A stretch of DNA of 10,177 nucleotides from Pseudomonadota bacterium (GTDB taxonomy: Bacteria > Pseudomonadota > Gammaproteobacteria > Burkholderiales > Burkholderiaceae_C). A model generated the notes under the pieces. It saw only the letters and a list, made by a program, of their open reading frames with translations. It did not search any database and was not told the DNA's origin. Shown piece after piece: positions 6,785 to 10,177 of the stretch (position 1 is the stretch's first letter; the number at the start of each line of letters is the position of its first letter). Location of the stretch: contig JAFAGF010000056.1 of NCBI GenBank assembly GCA_023422975.1, positions 1 to 10,177 of the forward strand, given 5' to 3'. The position numbers were made by a program, and so were the translations under genes.

Positions 6785-7057
6785 TCAGGGCCAATCTGCG
6801 CGCATCATGCCTGTATTGATGGCCTCGTGATGGCTCACCGCCATCAAATGGGCATCCCGCTCAGGCTGACGCATGACACCCACAGCCTTTCCAGCCCAAC
6901 CTGCCGATTGGCTAATTTTTTGTGCCTGCGCAGTGTGCGCTTCTACAACCGCCAAGAATGTGAAAAATTGCCAAACCACCACAAGCAAGCCCAGCCCAAC
7001 GCACCCCCAATAAAACAGCAGTCGACGAGATGAAACATTGAAATTCGTTGCACGCAT
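6785..7057 (-). CDS. Small single-pass membrane protein, unknown function
   Basis: I do not recognise this 90-residue protein. From ATG 7057 (MRATNFNVSSRRL) it has a short basic N-terminus, one strong membrane helix at about residues 13-37 (LLFYWGCVGLGLLVVVWQFF), then a polar tail with three histidines and an acidic/arginine-containing end. The arginines before the helix suggest N-in topology with the tail outside. The frame extends to a GTG at 7084, adding nine residues; neither start has a clear ribosome site, so the start is uncertain. It lies 27 bases upstream of ypfJ on the same strand, suggesting cotranscription, and the tail could face the same compartment as the YpfJ peptidase domain (inference). 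The segregation of a hydrophobic helix from a polar tail argues for real coding, but a chance frame in GC-rich DNA cannot be excluded. Confidence 0.55.
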   Translation of the reverse strand: MRATNFNVSSRRLLFYWGCVGLGLLVVVWQFFTFLAVVEAHTAQAQKISQSAGWAGKAVGVMRQPERDAHLMAVSHHEAINTGMMRADWP

Positions 7058-7279
7058 ATATAGCAAAACCGTTGATGACTTCACCGAATGCTAGAGAGAC
7101 AGCATGGCGCAGCGAAGTTGGTGACACGCCTATTACATGTAGGAAAACCGTTCGTCGCTTACGCACCAAAGCGACCTTTTACCTAGCCAGCTCTCTCTAC
7201 TTACATTTAGGCTGCTGTGCATCACTGCCACATTAGGTAGCCAACAGACGCGCATGCCATACGCTGACTTGCTCCATTC

Positions 7280-8977
7280 ATGACCACACACCAGCCGCCC
7301 GTCGCTCGCAGCCTGCGTACACAGATCGCTATTGTTTTTGGTGGATTTACAGCAATGCTGGCTGTGAGCCTGTGCCTTTTGGGTGGAGAGATGCTCAAGC
7401 TGCGGCAACAGCACCAGGCGGCGGCCATATTGAATATGGCAACAAACAACGCCGCCACGATGCTGAATGAAGAAATCCGCCAGCAATACCACCGCACCCA
7501 AATTCTTGCGCATGCCAAAGAGCTTTGGAGCAACGGCCTTGATGCCCCGAGCGTGCGCACCCTGCTAGACCGTGTACAACACATCAATCCCCAGAATGTA
7601 TGGATTGGCGTTGCAGATACGACGGGCGTAGTGCGCAACGCCACAGGCGGCTTGCTTCAAGGGGCCGATGTCTCTGAGCGCCCATGGTTCCAAAAAGGTT
7701 TGCATGCACCTTTTATCAGCGAAGTTCACCCCGCCAAGCTTTTGGCCAGCTTACTTCCGCCATCCGCCAGTGGCGAGCCCTTACGTTTGGTCGATTTCTC
7801 CGCCCCCATTTATGACGCCGATGGCAACGCAGCAGGTGTTTTGGGCATTCATGCCAGCTGGGACTGGGTGCGAGATTCTGTGGAGCGCCTACTCCAAGGC
7901 ATGGGCAAAGGGCTACAGCACACGATCTTCATTTTTGACCATCAGGGCGAGCTGATTTATGCACCTGCCGGGGTTATGCTGCCCTACTCCAATCTAGGCC
8001 AGCGCCTCCCCTTGGATGAAAAAGCCTTGCGCGCAGCGTTGGCAGGCAAACCCGTTCAGGTCACCTGGATGGATCGTGCGCGCCCCTACCTCACCACCGC
8101 CACCCAGCTTCCCAGTACCACCACAGATCTAGGCTGGTGGATTGTGGCGCGCCAGCCCATTGAAACCGCTTATGCAGGGGGCAATCGCATACTGTGGCTG
8201 GCGTTGGCGATTGGCTTGGTCGTAGGCTTTCTCGCCGCTGTCATCGCCTGGCATCTGGCGCGGCACCTCAGCGAAGACCTCAAAGCGCTGGCACAAGCGG
8301 CCCACAAGCTGCAAAACGGCGCCACCAACACGCCTTTGCCCGTATCCGGGCATAACCGCGAGGTGCTGCAGCTCTCCCAATCACTCTCACACATGACCCA
8401 GCAATTGCTCAATGCGAATGAAGCGATGAAGCAGCAAGTGCTTCAGCGTACCCAGGAACTGGAAGTTGCCAATCAAGAGCTGCAGCGCCAAGCCAGTACC
8501 GATCCGCTCACCAAGCTCCTCAACCGCAGAGGCTTTGACACACAAGCTGCCCTGGCCCTTGCACTGGCTTGTCGGGGCAACCGGCCACTGAGCGTTCTGA
8601 CACTGGATATTGATTTTTTCAAACGTATCAACGACACCTACGGCCATGATGTTGGAGATGTGGTGCTGCAGCGCATCGCCCAAGCCTTGACACAGCGCGC
8701 ACGCCAGACCGACATCGTGGCGCGCTTTGGTGGCGAGGAGTTTGTGCTGCTATTGCCTGACACCGATGCACAGGCCGCCACCGCTTTGGCCGAAGCACTG
8801 CGCCGCAGCATTGCACAGCAACCGATACCCCCTGTCGGCGTTGTGCAGATCAGCATTGGTGTCAGCACTCTGCGCTGCAATGCCGAAGACAGCCTGCACG
8901 CCCTGCTCAAGCGCAGCGATGAAGCGCTGTACCGGGCCAAGCAATCTGGCCGTAACCGCGTCTGCCTGCTCGCCTAA
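7280..8977 (+). CDS. Membrane diguanylate cyclase with dCache sensor, HAMP and GGEEF domain
   Basis: This 565-residue sensor makes c-di-GMP from two GTP. The order is: membrane helix 1 (about 16-36); a periplasmic double-Cache domain (about 43-295) with RPWF at 134-137 and GVLGIHASWDW near 186-196; membrane helix 2 (about 303-325); a HAMP linker (about 326-378); a coiled-coil signalling helix (about 380-405, QQVLQRTQELEVANQELQ); and a GGDEF domain (about 406-565). The catalytic motif is GGEEF at 484-488. The metal and guanine residues are present in TLDIDFFKRIND (D443, N451) with D460, so the enzyme should be active. An inhibitory I-site RxxD (RQTD, 475-478) lies exactly five residues before GGEEF, predicting product feedback inhibition. 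No EAL domain follows. ATG 7280 has no clear ribosome site, and the 222-base divergent spacer before it shows no convincing promoter. The sensed ligand is unknown. Confidence 0.95.
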   Translation: MTTHQPPVARSLRTQIAIVFGGFTAMLAVSLCLLGGEMLKLRQQHQAAAILNMATNNAATMLNEEIRQQYHRTQILAHAKELWSNGLDAPSVRTLLDRVQHINPQNVWIGVADTTGVVRNATGGLLQGADVSERPWFQKGLHAPFISEVHPAKLLASLLPPSASGEPLRLVDFSAPIYDADGNAAGVLGIHASWDWVRDSVERLLQGMGKGLQHTIFIFDHQGELIYAPAGVMLPYSNLGQRLPLDEKALRAALAGKPVQVTWMDRARPYLTTATQLPSTTTDLGWWIVARQPIETAYAGGNRILWLALAIGLVVGFLAAVIAWHLARHLSEDLKALAQAAHKLQNGATNTPLPVSGHNREVLQLSQSLSHMTQQLLNANEAMKQQVLQRTQELEVANQELQRQASTDPLTKLLNRRGFDTQAALALALACRGNRPLSVLTLDIDFFKRINDTYGHDVGDVVLQRIAQALTQRARQTDIVARFGGEEFVLLLPDTDAQAATALAEALRRSIAQQPIPPVGVVQISIGVSTLRCNAEDSLHALLKRSDEALYRAKQSGRNRVCLLA

Positions 8978-8983
8978 CGAACG

Positions 8984-9001
8984 GCTGACGCAACTGTCAG
9001 C
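8984..9001. other. Small stem-loop just after the cyclase stop codon
   Basis: GCTGAC (8984-8989) pairs with GTCAGC (8996-9001) around a six-base loop, 6 bases past the diguanylate cyclase stop. It is not followed by a T run, so it is not itself a terminator. It sits in the 3' untranslated region just before the terminator hairpin at 9011-9035 and might protect the transcript end. Confidence 0.4.
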
Positions 9002-9010
9002 GCGCACAAA

Positions 9011-9035
9011 AAAAGCCAACCGATGGTTGGCTTTT
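9011..9035. terminator. Bidirectional rho-independent terminator (cyclase / dcd)
   Basis: AAAAGCCAACC (9011-9021) pairs perfectly with GGTTGGCTTTT (9025-9035) around a three-base loop. On the plus strand the T run ends the cyclase transcript; on the minus strand the complementary run, extended by the A tract at 9008-9014, ends the dcd transcript 20 bases past its stop. Confidence 0.9.
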
Positions 9036-9054
9036 GAGAACATCTCGATCCGTA

Positions 9055-9621
9055 TCAGGTGCGCGGCAGCGTCACACCGTATTGACCTTGGTATTTACCG
9101 CCACGGTCCTTGTAGCTGGTTTCGCATGGCTCATTGCCCTGCAGGAACAAGACTTGCGCGCAGCCTTCCCCGGCATAAATCTTGGCGGGCAGCGGTGTGG
9201 TGTTGGAGAACTCCAGCGTCACATAGCCTTCCCACTCGGGCTCAAACGGCGTCACGTTGACGATGATGCCGCAGCGTGCGTAGGTGCTTTTGCCCAGACA
9301 CACGGTCAGCACGTCGCGCGGAATGCGGAAGTACTCCACGGTACGAGCCAGCGCAAAGCTGTTGGGCGGGATGATGCAGTAGTCGCCCTCGAAATCGACA
9401 AAGCTTTTTTCATCGAAGTTCTTGGGGTCCACCACGGTGCTGTGAATATTGGTGAACACCTTGAACTCACGCGCGCAGCGGATGTCGTAGCCGTAGCTCG
9501 ATGTGCCGTAGCTGATGATTTTCTTGCCATCGGCTTCGCGGATCTGGCCGGGTTCGAACGGCTCGATCATGCCGTGCTGCTCCGCCATCTTGCGGATCCA
9601 CTTGTCGCTCATGATGCTCAT
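9055..9621 (-). CDS. dcd: dCTP deaminase
   Basis: This enzyme deaminates dCTP to dUTP, feeding dUTPase and thymidylate synthesis. The 188-residue length is typical for proteobacterial Dcd. Landmarks are the N-terminal [12 protein letters not shown] (37-48); the nucleotide-binding and catalytic segment GKSTYARCG (110-118, with S112 and R116); the VTLEFSN segment holding the likely catalytic glutamate E137; and the C-terminal [10 protein letters not shown] (177-186) that closes over the triphosphate in this family. The start at ATG 9621 is supported by AGGA seven bases upstream; an in-frame ATG at 9612 is a weaker alternative. It follows guaD on the same strand by 64 bases, so cotranscription is possible, though the repeat element between them may modulate read-through. 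It converges on the diguanylate cyclase gene and shares its terminator. Confidence 0.97.
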   Translation of the reverse strand: MSIMSDKWIRKMAEQHGMIEPFEPGQIREADGKKIISYGTSSYGYDIRCAREFKVFTNIHSTVVDPKNFDEKSFVDFEGDYCIIPPNSFALARTVEYFRIPRDVLTVCLGKSTYARCGIIVNVTPFEPEWEGYVTLEFSNTTPLPAKIYAGEGCAQVLFLQGNEPCETSYKDRGGKYQGQYGVTLPRT

Positions 9622-9641
9622 GGAGATATCCTGTTTCGCTG

Positions 9642-9691
9642 TTTTTTTATAGCTGAACGCGCTTTGATTTCAGCGCAATGGGGCGCTATTT
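9642..9691. repeat. Inverted-repeat element at the guaD/dcd junction, resembling a Comamonadaceae dispersed repeat
   Basis: A T7 tract followed by ATAGCTG leads into overlapping inverted repeats: GCTGAA (9652-9657) with TTCAGC (9669-9674); GCGCT (9659-9663) with AGCGC (9672-9676); and the same AGCGC with GCGCT (9683-9687). These stems are mutually exclusive. The right end overlaps the guaD stop codon. The pattern (T tract, ATAGCTG, GCGCTTxxx, AGCGC, then GCGCTATTTT) looks like a degenerate copy of a short element I recall scattered between genes in Comamonadaceae genomes; that link is from memory and unverified. Confidence 0.4.
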
Positions 9692-10177
9692 TGCTTGAGA
9701 GACAATGGTTTGCTCAATCACACGGTCATCCCCGAGCACGATCAAGGCAAAAAGCAGCTCATCGAGCGACTGCGATTGCGCGGTTTTGCGCCCCAGCAGC
9801 GGTGTGCACGCAGGGTTGAGCACCAGAAAATCGGCCTCGCAGCCCGGCTGTAAATTGCCAATCACACCATCCAAGTCCAGCGCCTTCGCCGCGCCGGCCG
9901 TGTGCTGCCACCACAGGTGCGCGGGCTTGAGGCTCAGGCCTTGTTTGCTGTGCTGCTCTCGCCCCACTACGTAAGCAGCTTGCATGGTGCGAAATGGCGA
10001 AAAACTCATGCCACCGCCCACATCGCTGGCCAGCCCATATAAAAAACCCGCTGCTTCGGCTTTTAGGTAATCAAAGTAGCCACTGGACAAAAACAGGTTG
10101 CTGGTGGGGCTGATGGCTGCCGCCGTGCGCGTCTCGCGCAACAGTGCCCGGTCGGTGTCATCCAGCCAAATGCAGTG
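9686..10177 (-). CDS. guaD: Guanine deaminase, C-terminal part (runs off the right edge)
   Basis: This is the last 163 residues of a metal-dependent amidohydrolase that converts guanine to xanthine. The frame is open through the final base of the window, so the true start and the N-terminal zinc histidines lie outside. Visible landmarks are HCIWLDD at the very edge (a catalytic/zinc-site histidine in this family), the guanine-deaminase-type SPTSNLFLSSG, and YGLASDVGGGMSFSPF with the conserved aspartate that binds zinc. IGNLQPGCEADFLVLNP, the end of the amidohydrolase beta-sandwich, follows. The SDVGGG and SNLFLSSG signatures point to GuaD rather than chlorohydrolase or cytosine deaminase relatives. 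The gene ends in TAG at 9686, 64 bases before dcd on the same strand. The C-terminal half looks intact. Confidence 0.92.
   Translation of the reverse strand, partial: HCIWLDDTDRALLRETRTAAAISPTSNLFLSSGYFDYLKAEAAGFLYGLASDVGGGMSFSPFRTMQAAYVVGREQHSKQGLSLKPAHLWWQHTAGAAKALDLDGVIGNLQPGCEADFLVLNPACTPLLGRKTAQSQSLDELLFALIVLGDDRVIEQTIVSQAK

Noticed and set aside
9034..9819. 261-codon plus-strand frame opposite dcd and the end of guaD
   Set aside because: It spans two confirmed minus-strand genes and shows no family features.
1..10177. Phage defence, mobile element, CRISPR, toxin-antitoxin or biosynthetic cluster
   Set aside because: No integrase, transposase, spacer-repeat array, tRNA-linked insertion, toxin-like small gene pair or cluster enzyme was seen. 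The gene content is core-genome in character.

Overview
The window looks like chromosomal core sequence from a betaproteobacterium, most likely a member of the Comamonadaceae (Comamonas-like). The signs are GC-rich coding DNA, a 188-residue dCTP deaminase of the form usual in beta-proteobacteria, a short beta-proteobacterial H-NS protein, an RhlE helicase whose core reads like Comamonadaceae RhlE, and guanine deaminase beside dcd. The taxonomic call is inference from protein flavour, not from a marker gene. No mobile element, CRISPR array, rRNA or tRNA was seen, and every main reading frame is intact.

Layout, left to right: (1) 203-2685, an MFS transporter (+) converging on a flavin-dependent aromatic-type monooxygenase (-), with stop codons only 11 bases apart and no terminator between them. 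(2) 2866-4347, an hns-like gene (-) and apaH (+), divergent across a very AT-rich spacer that holds the hns promoter and a stem-loop in the apaH leader. hns ends at a bidirectional hairpin; apaH ends in a perfect 38-bp palindromic terminator shared with rhlE. (3) 4358-7057, three leftward genes: rhlE, the neutral zinc metallopeptidase gene ypfJ, and a small single-pass membrane protein that probably precedes ypfJ in an operon. (4) 7280-9035, a membrane diguanylate cyclase (dCache-HAMP-GGEEF) (+). It ends in a hairpin terminator shared with dcd. (5) 9055-10177, dcd (-), preceded on the same strand by the 3' part of guanine deaminase (guaD), which runs off the right edge. The two are separated by a short inverted-repeat element that overlaps the guaD stop codon.

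Functionally the genes are housekeeping and signalling: nucleotide turnover (apaH, dcd, guaD), RNA remodelling (rhlE), chromatin control (hns), c-di-GMP synthesis, a membrane protease, and a transport/oxidation pair of unknown substrate. I do not see a coherent new multi-gene system. The points most worth a second look are the AT-rich hns/apaH spacer with its leader stem-loop, the unannotated-looking small membrane gene before ypfJ, and the repeat element at the guaD/dcd junction.
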